The notes beneath the pieces are model-generated. The model was given only the letters and a program-made list of their open reading frames with translations. It made no database searches and was not told the origin of the DNA. 64,000 nt of DNA from Aminobacter carboxidus (GTDB taxonomy: Bacteria > Pseudomonadota > Alphaproteobacteria > Rhizobiales > Rhizobiaceae): contig NZ_JACZEP010000002.1 of NCBI RefSeq assembly GCF_014863355.1, forward strand, positions 496,001 to 560,000, given 5' to 3'. Shown here piece by piece: positions 49,989 through 59,918 of the stretch. The translations under genes were made by a program, and so were the position numbers. The stretch's first letter is position 1; each line of letters opens with the position of its first letter.

Positions 49989-51241
49989 ACGCGCTGACAG
50001 GCGCCCCGTTGCGTGAAAGATCTTCCTTCTTGCGCAGAGTCTGGGGAATGTTGCGGCGGATCGCGCAGCCGTCCCGCTGGCTGGCGGAGGCACAGCAGGC
50101 GGACCGGCTCTACGATGCCCATGTCGGCAATCTTCTCGGCCATTATCCGGCTGAGGACTACAAGCCGATTGCCAGCGAAGCGCCACCCAAGACCCACGTC
50201 CGTCTGTTGGCGTACTATCTGCCACAGTTCCATCCGACGGCTGAAAACGACGCGTGGTGGGGCAAGGGCTTCACCGAATGGCGCAACGTAGCGCGCGCTT
50301 TTCCTGTCTTCGACGGCCATTATCAGCCACGGCTGCCGGGCGAACTCGGCTACTACGACCTGCGTTTGCCCGAGATCATGCGCCGGCAGGTCGAACTCGC
50401 CAAGCTCTACGGGATCTCGGCCTTCTGCTTCCATTTCTACTGGTTCAGCGGCAGGCGCCTTCTGGAAGGCCCACTGGACCATTACCTGGCGACCGCCGAT
50501 CTCGATCTGCCGTTCTGCCTGTGCTGGGCCAACGAAACCTGGTCGCGACGCTGGTCCGGCCGCGAGCAGGACGTGTTGCTGGCGCAGCGGCATTCAGCCG
50601 AGGACGACGTCGCGGTCATTCGCGGCCTCGACAAATACTTCCGTGATCCCCGCTATCTCAAGATCGACGGCAAGCCCGTCTTCACCATCTATCGTGCAAG
50701 CCTCTTTCCAGACCTGAAGGCGACCATTGCGCGCTGGCGCGCCGAGATGGTCACACTGGGTTATCCCGGGATCTATCTGATCGCGACGAACGCGTTCGAC
50801 TTTGTTGGTCATGAAGATGCCGGTTTCGACGCCCTGTCGGAGTTTCCACCGCATGGCATCCGTACGCCAAATGTGGAAAGCGACATGGCCGTCGCGCCGA
50901 TCAAGAAGGATGGGAGAATCCGGCGTTACCCGGATGTTGTCGCGGCCGAAGCGGCCAAACGCACGGGCCGCGGCGTCATTCACCCCGGCGTGATGCCGTC
51001 ATGGGACAACAGTGCCCGCCGTCCGACGTCGTCCCAGATCTACCACGGCTCGACGCCGGCTCTTTTCGAAGAATGGCTCGGCCACGCCATGAAGCGCGCG
51101 CGGGCCAACCCGGCGAACGAGCGCCTTGTCTTCATCAATGCGTGGAACGAATGGGGCGAGGGCGCTTATCTCGAACCTGACCTGAGATATGGCTATGCCT
51201 ATCTCGAAGCGTGCGCAGAAGCCCTTCGGAACCATCGATGA
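49985..51241 (+). CDS. WbsX-like protein (glycoside hydrolase 99-like domain)
   Basis: 418 residues. VRLLAYYLPQFHPTAENDAWWGKGFTEWRNVARAFPVFDGHYQPRLPGELGYYDL, then FCFHFYWFSGRRLLEGPLD and LPFCLCWANETWSRRWSGRE, define the WbsX/GH99-like domain found in polysaccharide clusters. Late in the protein is FINAWNEWGEGAYLEPDLRYGYAYLEA. Some members are fused to glycosyltransferases; this one stands alone. It may trim or remodel the polymer; catalysis is not proven. The start is a GTG overlapping the GT2 stop, so the two are coupled. Confidence 0.85.
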   Translation: MNALTGAPLRERSSFLRRVWGMLRRIAQPSRWLAEAQQADRLYDAHVGNLLGHYPAEDYKPIASEAPPKTHVRLLAYYLPQFHPTAENDAWWGKGFTEWRNVARAFPVFDGHYQPRLPGELGYYDLRLPEIMRRQVELAKLYGISAFCFHFYWFSGRRLLEGPLDHYLATADLDLPFCLCWANETWSRRWSGREQDVLLAQRHSAEDDVAVIRGLDKYFRDPRYLKIDGKPVFTIYRASLFPDLKATIARWRAEMVTLGYPGIYLIATNAFDFVGHEDAGFDALSEFPPHGIRTPNVESDMAVAPIKKDGRIRRYPDVVAAEAAKRTGRGVIHPGVMPSWDNSARRPTSSQIYHGSTPALFEEWLGHAMKRARANPANERLVFINAWNEWGEGAYLEPDLRYGYAYLEACAEALRNHR

Positions 51242-51351
51242 CGCCGAGAGATCGGACCGCCTGAAAGCCGTTCGTGGCATAGAAGACGGCGCCGCCCTGG
51301 TATCGAGCTTTGCCATGTCCCTTGATGGCAAAGCGCCTTATGAATTGTCGG

Positions 51352-52440
51352 ATGAAGCTCAATTCGACAGACAGTTCCGAAGCCGTACCGCGCCGGCGGC
51401 TGCGTGACCTCGGCATTGCGCCCGGCGTCTTCGCCCCTGGCCCGCTCAATGCAATTACCGACGTCGCCGGCGTTCTGGTCGGGCACGCAACCGTTTCCGA
51501 AGGTGCCACCATCCGAACCGGCGCGACCGCCATCCTGGCGCATGGCGGCAACATCTTTCGTGACAAGGTGCCGGCGGCAATCGCCGTGTTCAACGGCTAC
51601 GGCAAGTTCGCCGGCTCGACCCAGATTGAAGAGCTGGGTGAGTTCGAAACGCCAATCGTGCTCACCAACACGCTGGCGACCGGCCGGGCCATCGAGGCGA
51701 TCCACGCCCATATGCTGGCGCAGCCCGGCAACAGCCGTGTGGTGTCGATCAATGCCGTGGTTGGCGAGACCAACGATTCCCGCCTCAACGACATCCGTGC
51801 CGGCCGTCCCGATATTTCGGAGATCAGGGCCGCGATCGATGCCGCAAGCGGAGGCGCTGTGGCCGAAGGTGCTGTCGGTGCAGGCACTGGAACTGTCGCC
51901 TTCGGATTGAAGGGCGGTATCGGCACAAGTTCGAGGCGCGTAGCTTTCAAGAGCGGCGAGGTCTTCACGGTCGGGGTTCTGGTGCAGTCGAACTACGGCG
52001 GGCGCCTCCTTGTCGATGGCGTGCCCTGGAATGCCAGCCCGACCTGTGAAGACAAGGACGGCTCCATCGTCATCGTCGTTGCGACGGACGCACCCTTGTG
52101 CGAGCGCAATCTGAAGCGCCTGGGTCAGCGGAGCTTTGGTGGTCTTGCCAAGACTGGCGCGGCCCTGAGCAACGGCTCGGGCGACTATGCCCTGGCGTTC
52201 TCGACCCATGAAAGCGTCAGGCGCACGCCTGAACGGCGCGCCGGCATCGTGATGACGCCGACATTGCCGAACGAACTGGTGTCGCCGCTGTTTGAGGCGG
52301 TGATCGAAGCCACGGAAGAAGCGATCCTCAACTCGCTGTGCATGGCGCACACGGTCGAGGGCTATGATGCGGGTAGCGACAAGCCGTCTCGTGTCGAGGC
52401 AATTTCCATGGAAGCGTTGGCCCTGTACAAGGCGCGCTGA
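51352..52440 (+). CDS. P1-family aminopeptidase/D-esterase (DmpA-like)
   Basis: 362 residues. The P1 (DmpA) peptidase fold is self-cleaved to expose an N-terminal nucleophile. Seen: LRDLGIAPGVFAPGPLNAITDVAGVLVGHATV, INAVVGETNDSRLND, GAGTGTVAFGLKGGIGTSSR and SNGSGDYALAFST with the G-S cleavage/nucleophile site. DmpA releases N-terminal D- and L-residues from small peptides and esters. It shares the strand with a D-amino-acid transaminase 26 bases downstream, suggesting joint D-amino-acid metabolism. The start lacks a clear Shine-Dalgarno sequence; ATG 51340 is an alternative. Confidence 0.9.
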   Translation: MKLNSTDSSEAVPRRRLRDLGIAPGVFAPGPLNAITDVAGVLVGHATVSEGATIRTGATAILAHGGNIFRDKVPAAIAVFNGYGKFAGSTQIEELGEFETPIVLTNTLATGRAIEAIHAHMLAQPGNSRVVSINAVVGETNDSRLNDIRAGRPDISEIRAAIDAASGGAVAEGAVGAGTGTVAFGLKGGIGTSSRRVAFKSGEVFTVGVLVQSNYGGRLLVDGVPWNASPTCEDKDGSIVIVVATDAPLCERNLKRLGQRSFGGLAKTGAALSNGSGDYALAFSTHESVRRTPERRAGIVMTPTLPNELVSPLFEAVIEATEEAILNSLCMAHTVEGYDAGSDKPSRVEAISMEALALYKAR

Positions 52441-52466
52441 CATCTCACTTGCATTGGAGGGTACCT

Positions 52467-53333
52467 ATGACCGGTGGCCAAAACCGTATCGTCTGGCTGA
52501 ATGGCAACTATCTGCCGGCAGACGAGGCAAAACTGTCGATCTTCGATCGCGGCTTCCTGTTCGCCGACGGCATCTATGAGGTAACGGCTGTTGTCGATGG
52601 CAAGCTGGTCGACAGCGCCTTGCATATGGCGCGGCTGGAGCGCTCGGCCCGTGAGCTCGGCTTGCGCCTGCCCATCACCACCAAGGCGATCGAGGAGATC
52701 GAACACGGCCTGATCGAGCGCAATGGCTTGCAGGAGGGGCTGGTCTATCTGCAGCTGACACGCGGTGCCGAGGAGCGCAATTTCCTGTTTGGCGAGGAAC
52801 TGGAGCCGACGCTGCTGCTGCTCACGCAGCCGAAGGTGCTTGTCGACGTTGCCGCAGCAAAGACCGGCATTGCCGTCAAGACGCTGGCAGATCTGCGCTG
52901 GGCCAGGCGCGACATCAAGAGCGTGTCGCTGCTGCCGCAGGTGCTAGCCAAGCGTGACGCCAAGGCGGAAGGCTGCGACGAGGCGTGGATGACCGAGGAT
53001 GGCCATGTCACCGAAGGTGCGTCGTCGACCGCCTACATCATCACCCATGACGGCAAGATCGTTTCGCCCGCCAACAGCCAGCGCACGCTGCCCGGCTGCA
53101 CGCGGCAGGCGCTTGTCCAGTTGGCAGGAGAAAGTGGCCTGATACTCGAGCAACGCCGCTTTACCGTCGAGGAAGCATTGGCCGCCGCCGAAGCCTTCAT
53201 CACCAGCGCCTCGACCTTCGTCATGCCGGTGACCAGCATCGACGGCAAGCCGGTTGGCGGCGGCAAGCCGGGGCCGGTCGTCACACGGCTGCGCGAGATC
53301 TATGTCGATCACGCGCGCAAGAGTGCTAGCTGA
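52467..53333 (+). CDS. D-amino-acid transaminase
   Basis: 288 residues, PLP-dependent fold IV. Seen: WLNGNYLPADEAKLSIFDRGFLFADGIYEVTAVVDG, YLQLTRGAEERNFLF, and RRDIKSVSLLPQVLAK with the PLP lysine near residue 151, then EGASSTAYII. It transfers the amino group of D-alanine or D-glutamate to 2-oxo acids. Branched-chain aminotransferases share the fold but the N-terminal DRGFLFADG/YEV pattern favours D-amino-acid transaminase. The GGAGGGTACCT site precedes the ATG. It follows the P1 peptidase gene. Confidence 0.9.
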   Translation: MTGGQNRIVWLNGNYLPADEAKLSIFDRGFLFADGIYEVTAVVDGKLVDSALHMARLERSARELGLRLPITTKAIEEIEHGLIERNGLQEGLVYLQLTRGAEERNFLFGEELEPTLLLLTQPKVLVDVAAAKTGIAVKTLADLRWARRDIKSVSLLPQVLAKRDAKAEGCDEAWMTEDGHVTEGASSTAYIITHDGKIVSPANSQRTLPGCTRQALVQLAGESGLILEQRRFTVEEALAAAEAFITSASTFVMPVTSIDGKPVGGGKPGPVVTRLREIYVDHARKSAS

Positions 53334-53514
53334 CGCGCAAGGGACCTGATCAGCAGGTGCGAACGGTGCCTGTATCTATCGAGGCCCGCCGCTAAGGCAG
53401 GCATGCAAATGCGGTCGTCCTTGCTGCAGATAGTCAAGAAGGACCGCAAGGCGTTCGCTGGCGGCAAGGTCGCCGATGCGGCCTGACTAAGCTAGGGAGG
53501 CAGCGACGCTGGAG

Positions 53515-53536
53515 GAGGTGGCCTATCGGCCACCTC
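53515..53536. terminator. Hairpin between the transaminase and chemoreceptor genes
   Basis: GAGGTGGCC and GGCCACCTC form a perfect 9-bp stem with loop TATC, between two convergent genes, 182 bases after the transaminase stop and 44 bases before the chemoreceptor stop. No T-run. Confidence 0.5.
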
Positions 53537-53579
53537 GACGTTTATCGGAGGCTCTGTCTCACGATGCGGCTTGCTGCTG

Positions 53580-55397
53580 TCAGGCAGCGCGACGCTGGCC
53601 CGGCAATGCCGAAGCGGTGGCAGCCTCCGCGAGCGCGAACTGCGTGATCAGCTGGCGCAGGCGGGCGGCTTCGTTGGCGAGCGTCGCGCTGGCGGCGTTG
53701 GTCTCCTCAACCATGGCGGCGTTCTGCTGGGTTACCTGGTCTATCTGGTTGACGGCAGTGTTGACCTCGGCAAGGCCGGTCGACTGCTCGCGCGCGGAGG
53801 TGGCGATCGCGTCCATGTGTCTGTTGATGGTCACGACATAGGTCTCGATGGTCGTCAGTGCCTCGCCGGTTTGCCGTACCAGCTTGACGCCGGCCTCGAC
53901 CTCGACACTCGAATGACGGATCAGATCCTTGATTTCCTTGGCTGCCTTGGCCGAGCGCTGCGCCAGTTCGCGTACCTCATGGGCGACGACGGCAAAGCCC
54001 TTGCCAGCCTCGCCTGCCCGCGCCGCCTCGACGCCGGCGTTCAATGCCAAAAGATTGGTCTGGAAGGCGATCTCGTCGATGACGCCGATGATGTTGGAGA
54101 TCTGGCCGGAGGCTTCCTCGATCCGGCCCATGGCTTCGACCGCATTTGCCACCACCTTGCCCGACTGCGCAGCACTGGCATTGGCCTGCATCGCCACCGC
54201 CCGCGCCTCGTCGGCGCGCTTGGAGGAGTTGAAGACATTGGCGGTGATCTCGTCGAGCGCGGCAGCCGTCTCTTCGAGCGAGGCCGCCTGCTGCTCGGTG
54301 CGGCGCGACAGGTCGTCGGCGCTGACGCTGATCTCACGGGTTCCGTTGTTGATCGATCCGGCCGACAAAGTGACGGCTGACAGCGTGCCGCCGAGCTGGC
54401 TGATCGCGGTGTTGAGATCATGGCGCAGTGGCTCGAAATCCGGCGCGAAGGATTGCTCCAGCTGGAACGACAGGTCGCCGGAGGCGAGCCGGCGGAGACC
54501 GGCAGCTAGCCCGGAGGTCGCCTGCTGCAACCGTGCCTGGGCAGCGGCTTCCGCCTCTTCGGTCATGCGGATGCGATCGCTCTCGGCCCGGGCCCGCGTG
54601 GCCTGTGCCTCCTCTTCCATCCGCCGGTTGGCAATCGCTGCCTGCCGGAATACCTCGACGGCTCCAGCCATCTCGCCGATCTCGTCGCTGTGCCCGGAAT
54701 AGGGAACCGCAGTCGTTGTGTCGCCGGACGCCAGGCGGTGCATTGCTTCTTGCATGCGCTTGAGCGGGACCGTCACGCCGCCGATCACCAGCCAGACGGA
54801 GACGCCGACGATGACGAGCGAGACGACGGCAAGCGCGCTCATCCACAGGACGATGGCTGACTTCAGATCGTTTGCGGCGCCAAATTCCTCCTGGGCCACA
54901 CGCAGCTGGAGGGTAACCAGGTCGCTGATGGGCGTGGCAAGCGGATCGATCGTCGGATAGAGCCGATCGACGACAAAGCGATCGAGCGATGCCTGGTCCT
55001 TTCGCGCGATGATGTCGATCAGAGTGTCGATCTCACTTTTCGAGCTCTCGCGAAGTCCGGCGAAACTTTCGGCCAACGCCTTTTCATCCGGTGTCATGGT
55101 CGTGGACGCATAGGCCGTCCAGGAACGGTCGATGGCTTCGATGGCGACGCGCAACGCCTTCTCGCCCTCCGCCCAATCGAGCGCGCCGCCCCTGACCTTG
55201 TGTGCCGTGTCGACAATGTTGACGGCGTACATGTCCGCGACGGTCTTCAGGTGGGTCATCGGCTCGACGCGGTCGACGACAATGGTACGGGTCCGCTCCG
55301 ACATGGATTGCAGCGCCAAAAAGGCTGTTCCGCCTGAGATCAGCAACAAAACCGCCAGGAGGGCGATACTGGCAATGAGCTTCAATCTGATCGTCAT
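53580..55397 (-). CDS. Methyl-accepting chemotaxis protein
   Basis: 605 residues. Membrane segment 1 ([23 protein letters not shown], ~8-30) is followed by a ~155-residue periplasmic four-helix-bundle sensor, membrane segment 2 ([26 protein letters not shown], ~185-210), a HAMP domain ([21 protein letters not shown]), and a second HAMP-like stretch near 290-340 ([20 protein letters not shown]). The signalling hairpin tip is [40 protein letters not shown]. The C-terminus has no CheR/CheB pentapeptide. Ligand unknown; no che genes adjoin. Confidence 0.95.
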   Translation of the reverse strand: MTIRLKLIASIALLAVLLLISGGTAFLALQSMSERTRTIVVDRVEPMTHLKTVADMYAVNIVDTAHKVRGGALDWAEGEKALRVAIEAIDRSWTAYASTTMTPDEKALAESFAGLRESSKSEIDTLIDIIARKDQASLDRFVVDRLYPTIDPLATPISDLVTLQLRVAQEEFGAANDLKSAIVLWMSALAVVSLVIVGVSVWLVIGGVTVPLKRMQEAMHRLASGDTTTAVPYSGHSDEIGEMAGAVEVFRQAAIANRRMEEEAQATRARAESDRIRMTEEAEAAAQARLQQATSGLAAGLRRLASGDLSFQLEQSFAPDFEPLRHDLNTAISQLGGTLSAVTLSAGSINNGTREISVSADDLSRRTEQQAASLEETAAALDEITANVFNSSKRADEARAVAMQANASAAQSGKVVANAVEAMGRIEEASGQISNIIGVIDEIAFQTNLLALNAGVEAARAGEAGKGFAVVAHEVRELAQRSAKAAKEIKDLIRHSSVEVEAGVKLVRQTGEALTTIETYVVTINRHMDAIATSAREQSTGLAEVNTAVNQIDQVTQQNAAMVEETNAASATLANEAARLRQLITQFALAEAATASALPGQRRAA

Positions 55398-55909
55398 GAC
55401 GGGTTCCGGTTCGCTTCAATGTCGACACTTATCCCGACGATAAGATTGCAATTTTATTAAATGAAAATATTTGTTTTTTGTTCTTGCTGGGTTCTCTGAC
55501 GGCATACGGGAAGGCTCTTTGCGCGTTTCAACCAGAGCGTTGCTTGAGGCGGCATAAACTGCAACACTAGGGTTCGCGACAGCATATCCCGTCACGCCAA
55601 TCCCAGAAGCGAATACCAGAGCAGCAAGAATTGTCGAAATTCTGAAGCGCAAGATCGACTCCCGGGTTGTGGGGCCAACAATCAGACCTATTCGTCGACA
55701 GACTTCGTCGCAAATAAAGTCTCGATCAAAACGACAGATATGACCGAATTGCTGCGACAGAACTAACTGATGATCGTCGCCACCTTCAAGGTTGCTTTCA
55801 GAGCCGTAGGCTCCTGCCATGAACCGCTCAGGCGAGGTCGGAAGCAGCCGTCATTGCGCTGCGCCAGCCGGCGATGCCGGGCCAAAATGAATCGGGCTGT
55901 GGAGGGCGA
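55398..55909. other. Intergenic region between the chemoreceptor and tRNA-Ser
   Basis: About 510 bases without a firm gene, more AT-rich near 55440-55500. It contains a low-confidence small ORF (55416-55652, minus). No terminator with a T-run follows the tRNA and no further repeat copy was found. Confidence 0.5.
55416..55652 (-). CDS. Possible small exported protein, weakly supported
   Basis: A 78-residue frame starting at TTG behind GGGAG (6-base spacing). It would encode LRFRISTILAALVFASGIGVTGYAVANPSVAVYA as a signal-peptide-like N-terminus, then a basic tail. No family recognised. It ends 18 bases before the chemoreceptor start. The amphipathic signal-like start and the AT-rich 3' end make it a candidate only. 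Confidence 0.25.
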   Translation of the reverse strand: MRFRISTILAALVFASGIGVTGYAVANPSVAVYAASSNALVETRKEPSRMPSENPARTKNKYFHLIKLQSYRRDKCRH

Positions 55910-55999
55910 TGGCGGAGAGGGAGGGATTCGAACCCCCGATGGGCTTGCACCCATGCCGCATTTCGAGTGCGGTGCATTCGACCACTCTGCCACCTCTCC
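55910..55999 (-). tRNA. tRNA-Ser (anticodon CGA)
   Basis: Read on the minus strand: acceptor GGAGAGG pairs with CCTCTCC; the D-arm is TGGCAGAGTGGTCGAA. The anticodon arm is CCGCA-CTCGAAA-TGCGG with CGA in the loop, reading UCG codons. The long variable arm TGGGTGCAAGCCCA is typical of class II tRNA-Ser, and the T-arm GGGGGTTCGAATCCCTC is intact. The 3' CCA is encoded in the genome (55910-55912). 90 bases including CCA. Confidence 0.97.
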
Positions 56000-56449
56000 G
56001 CGGTCGTGATCGGCCGTTACCGGCGCGGCGCACTAGATAACGGCTCATGGTCTGTCGCACAAGACCAAATGTGACCGCAATCATGTATCTTTTGCGTCGG
56101 GTGGATTTACCCAGCGCGACGCTGCGTCAGTTGGGCCAAAATCCGTTCCGGGCGGCTTGTTCGCCGGCGTTTCGTCTGGTGCCGGATTGCCTCGGCGGTT
56201 GTCCGTCTTCGCTGAAGCCTGTATCCAGCTTCGGTCTTCGCGAGGCTTGAAGCGCCTGGCTGGCCGCAATACGGCAGCAAAGCCAAGGTGTTCGCCTTGA
56301 CTTCATGGCAACCTTCGGTTACGGGACGCCCTGCAATTGGGGTGGAGGGTTCTCTGCGCCATTTGTCATGAACCCGTAACGACTGACAAAAAGACGGCCG
56401 AACCGCTCAGGTGGTTCAAAAAGGCCGACCGAACAGCGAAAGGCATAAT
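56000..56449. other. Intergenic region and leader upstream of rplU
   Basis: 450 bases between tRNA-Ser and rplU with no credible gene. CTTGACT at 56296-56302 is a possible -35 element, but the matching -10 position (TACGGG) is poor. Just upstream of rplU, GAACC/GGTTC (56400-56417) can form a small leader hairpin, which may relate to r-protein autoregulation. Confidence 0.4.
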
Positions 56450-56881
56450 ATGTTCGCAGTCATCAAAACGGGCGGTAAGCAGTATCGCGTTGCCGCCAAT
56501 GATGTAATCAAGGTTGAGAAGCTCGTCGGCGCCGCCGGCGACACCGTGGAATTCGTTGAAGTGCTCGCCGTTGGCGAAGGCGAAAACGCCGAGATCGGCG
56601 CGCCCTTCGTTGCTGGCGCAGTGGTGACGGCGGAAGTGGTCGAGCACGGCCGCAATAAGACCGTGATCGCCTTCAAGAAGCGTCGTCGCCAGAACTCGCG
56701 TCGCGCCCGCGGTCACCGCCAGCACCACACCACTGTCCGGATCTCCGAGATCCTGACCGGCGGTGCGAAGCCTTCGAAGAAGGCGGCAGTGAAGGCCGAA
56801 GCCGCAGCTGACGTTGCTGCAGAAAAGCCCGCGAAGAAGGCAGCGCCGAAAAAGGCTGCAGCCGTCGCGGAATCAGAGTAA
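56450..56881 (+). CDS. rplU: 50S ribosomal protein L21
   Basis: 143 residues. The conserved L21 core is [25 protein letters not shown] at the N-terminus and [32 protein letters not shown] at residues ~70-102. It is followed by a ~40-residue Ala/Lys-rich tail ([27 protein letters not shown] onward) absent from the 103-residue E. coli protein, as in other alphaproteobacteria. AAAGG precedes the ATG. First gene of the rplU-rpmA operon. Confidence 0.97.
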   Translation: MFAVIKTGGKQYRVAANDVIKVEKLVGAAGDTVEFVEVLAVGEGENAEIGAPFVAGAVVTAEVVEHGRNKTVIAFKKRRRQNSRRARGHRQHHTTVRISEILTGGAKPSKKAAVKAEAAADVAAEKPAKKAAPKKAAAVAESE

Positions 56882-56905
56882 TCAGAGCGCTGAAGGAGAA
56901 CATCC

Positions 56906-57175
56906 ATGGCACATAAAAAAGCTGGCGGTTCGTCGCGCAACGGTCGCGATTCAGAGTCGAAGCGCCTTGGCGTCAAGAAGTTCGGTAGCGAATCCGTGAT
57001 TCCGGGCAACATTATCGTTCGTCAACGCGGCACCACCTGGCATCCCGGCGTCAACGTCGGCATGGGCAAGGATCATACGCTTTTTGCGCTCGAAGCAGGC
57101 GCGGTGACCTTCAATAAAAAAGCCAATGGCCGAACCTACGTATCGGTTAATCCGATTCTCAAGGCCGCGGAGTAG
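56906..57175 (+). CDS. rpmA: 50S ribosomal protein L27
   Basis: 89 residues. [27 protein letters not shown] is the unprocessed L27 N-terminus, which reaches the peptidyl-transferase centre; [25 protein letters not shown] follows. AAGGAG lies seven bases before the ATG. It follows rplU by 24 bases; a strong terminator lies 71 bases past its stop. Confidence 0.98.
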   Translation: MAHKKAGGSSRNGRDSESKRLGVKKFGSESVIPGNIIVRQRGTTWHPGVNVGMGKDHTLFALEAGAVTFNKKANGRTYVSVNPILKAAE

Positions 57176-57245
57176 CCGGTTCCGCACTACAACACCGGCG
57201 CCCCATCTCGGGAACCGGTGTCTGGCCAAGCCAGGAAAAGGATCA

Positions 57246-57274
57246 GGGGAGATGGGTTTCCATCTCCCCTTTTT
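57246..57274 (+). terminator. Intrinsic terminator after rpmA
   Basis: GGGGAGATGG pairs with CCATCTCCCC around GTTT, followed by T5. It ends the rplU-rpmA transcript; the next gene starts 25 bases later, so some read-through into it is possible. Confidence 0.88.
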
Positions 57275-57298
57275 CATTTTTTCCTGGAGGATTTTGAC

Positions 57299-57886
57299 AT
57301 GGTTGCCGAAAAGGACGACGTCGAAGACGAAAGATTGTCGATCGACTGCCCGATATTGCTGACCGAACGGCTGGTCCTGCGCCCGCCGCACGAAGACGAC
57401 ATCCCCGAGCTGGTGCAGCTGGCCGACAACCGCCACATCGCCGAGATGCTGTCGCGGATGCCGCACCCTTACGGTGAGGCCGAAGCGCGAGCTTTCCTGT
57501 CGATGGCGCGAACGCGAAGCGGTGGTGCAGTCTATGCCATCACCATCGCCGACACCGGCGCTTTCGTCGGTTCAGCAGGGCTCAACGTCACCGATCGCGG
57601 CCTCGAACTCGGTTACTGGATCGGCGAACCCTACTGGAAGTCGGGCTATGCCACCGAAGCGGCGCATGCGCTTGTCGATCTTGCCTTCCGGGCGACCGAT
57701 GTTGCCGTGCTCAACGTCTCGTGCCGGGTCATCAACCCGGCGTCGCGTCGGGTGATCCACAAGTGCGGCTTCCAATATGCCGGCCAGGGCATGTTGAACT
57801 CGATCGTTGCCGGCCAGGTGCCGGTCGAGCGCTATCGCCTCGATCGCAAGACCTGGGCTAGCCTCAGGTCGTGGGCGCGGTTCTGA
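57299..57886 (+). CDS. GNAT-family N-acetyltransferase (RimJ/RimL-like)
   Basis: 195 residues. LLTERLVLRPPHEDDIPELVQLADNRHIAEMLSRMPHPYG is the RimJ-type N-terminus; LELGYWIGEPYWKSGYATEAAHALVDLAF contains the acetyl-CoA-binding Gly-rich loop; NPASRRVIHKCGFQYAGQG closes the fold. RimJ-like enzymes acetylate ribosomal proteins or small molecules; the position right after rplU-rpmA hints at a ribosomal link but does not prove it. The start follows CTGGAGG. Confidence 0.9.
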   Translation: MVAEKDDVEDERLSIDCPILLTERLVLRPPHEDDIPELVQLADNRHIAEMLSRMPHPYGEAEARAFLSMARTRSGGAVYAITIADTGAFVGSAGLNVTDRGLELGYWIGEPYWKSGYATEAAHALVDLAFRATDVAVLNVSCRVINPASRRVIHKCGFQYAGQGMLNSIVAGQVPVERYRLDRKTWASLRSWARF

Positions 57887-57895
57887 GCTGACGGC

Positions 57896-58753
57896 TCAGG
57901 CCAGCTCGACCCACACCGGCTGGTGGTCGGAGCCTGCCGCATCGGCGTCGATGCGTACGGATCTGACCTTGGCGGAAAGGTTGGCCTGGACGAAGACGTA
58001 GTCGATGAGGCGGGTCTTTTCCGGATGGGTCGTGTCGGTCCAGGAGACCGATCCATTGGGAACGCCACCTGCCAGCGCGTAGGCATCGACGGGGTGATGG
58101 GCGACGATCTGGGCACCTTCGACAGCGTCGGGCGCGCCGGTCATCGCCAGATGTTCGGGCGAGCCTGATACCATGTTGAAGTCGCCCAAAAGCACGAATT
58201 CTTCGGGGCAGGGGAGCTCGGGGAATCCGTATTCGGCAGCGCCTGAAATGGCGCCGCCTTCCATCGGATAGGCGTAGACCCGTTGCTTGAGGTGACGGAT
58301 CTGCGCCATCCGCTCTTCGAGATTGACGTGGTCGAGATGTACCGAATAGACGCGCAGCGGACCCGATGGCGCCATGACGAGCGCTTCGAGTGCGGCGCGT
58401 TGCAGGTTGCCGCGATTGAGGCGAAGGCTGCGCGGCAAAAGCAGGCAACGCGACGCAACGATCGGCCAGCGCGACATGACCATGTTGCCGAACTGCAGCC
58501 GCTTGTTGGCCGGCTTGCCGTTCTCGAGCAGGCCGAAATCGATGTCCATGGCAACGCCATAGATGTGAAAGTAGTCGGGCAGCAATTCGGCAAGGCCTGC
58601 GACCATGTCGGCGCCGTTGTTGCGCATGAAATTGCGGGTCACCTCCTGCAGGGCGATGATGTCGGCGCCCGCGACGCTGGCGGCGATGCGCCCGAGGTCG
58701 TAGCGGCCGTCACGGCCGATGCCATACTGGGTGTTGTAGGTGACCAGCTTCAC
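57896..58753 (-). CDS. Endonuclease/exonuclease/phosphatase-family protein
   Basis: 285 residues with the EEP fold: KLVTYNTQYGIGRDGRYDL, IIALQEVT (catalytic Glu), RVYSVHLDHV, EFVLLGDFNMVSGSPEH (DxN) and RTRIDADAAGSDHQPVW, with the C-terminal SDH catalytic dyad, near the end. Family members cleave DNA, phosphodiesters, sphingomyelin or inositol phosphates; no substrate is assigned. The start is GTG with GGGGAG nine bases upstream. No signal peptide is seen. Divergent from obgE. Confidence 0.88.
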   Translation of the reverse strand: MKLVTYNTQYGIGRDGRYDLGRIAASVAGADIIALQEVTRNFMRNNGADMVAGLAELLPDYFHIYGVAMDIDFGLLENGKPANKRLQFGNMVMSRWPIVASRCLLLPRSLRLNRGNLQRAALEALVMAPSGPLRVYSVHLDHVNLEERMAQIRHLKQRVYAYPMEGGAISGAAEYGFPELPCPEEFVLLGDFNMVSGSPEHLAMTGAPDAVEGAQIVAHHPVDAYALAGGVPNGSVSWTDTTHPEKTRLIDYVFVQANLSAKVRSVRIDADAAGSDHQPVWVELA

Positions 58754-58849
58754 TGTCGAAATCTCCCCGTCATATCAGGCGGCTTCCAATCCGCTCTCGC
58801 CCTTAGCCACGCCTTGCGTTATGGCAGGTTCGCTGAAACAACCAAATAG

Positions 58850-59908
<1,059 letters not shown>

Positions 59909-59918
59909 GCCGACCCCG

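Noticed and set aside
56047-56250. 67-codon frame upstream of rplU
   Set aside because: No Shine-Dalgarno sequence, no recognisable family and a composition like non-coding leader DNA.
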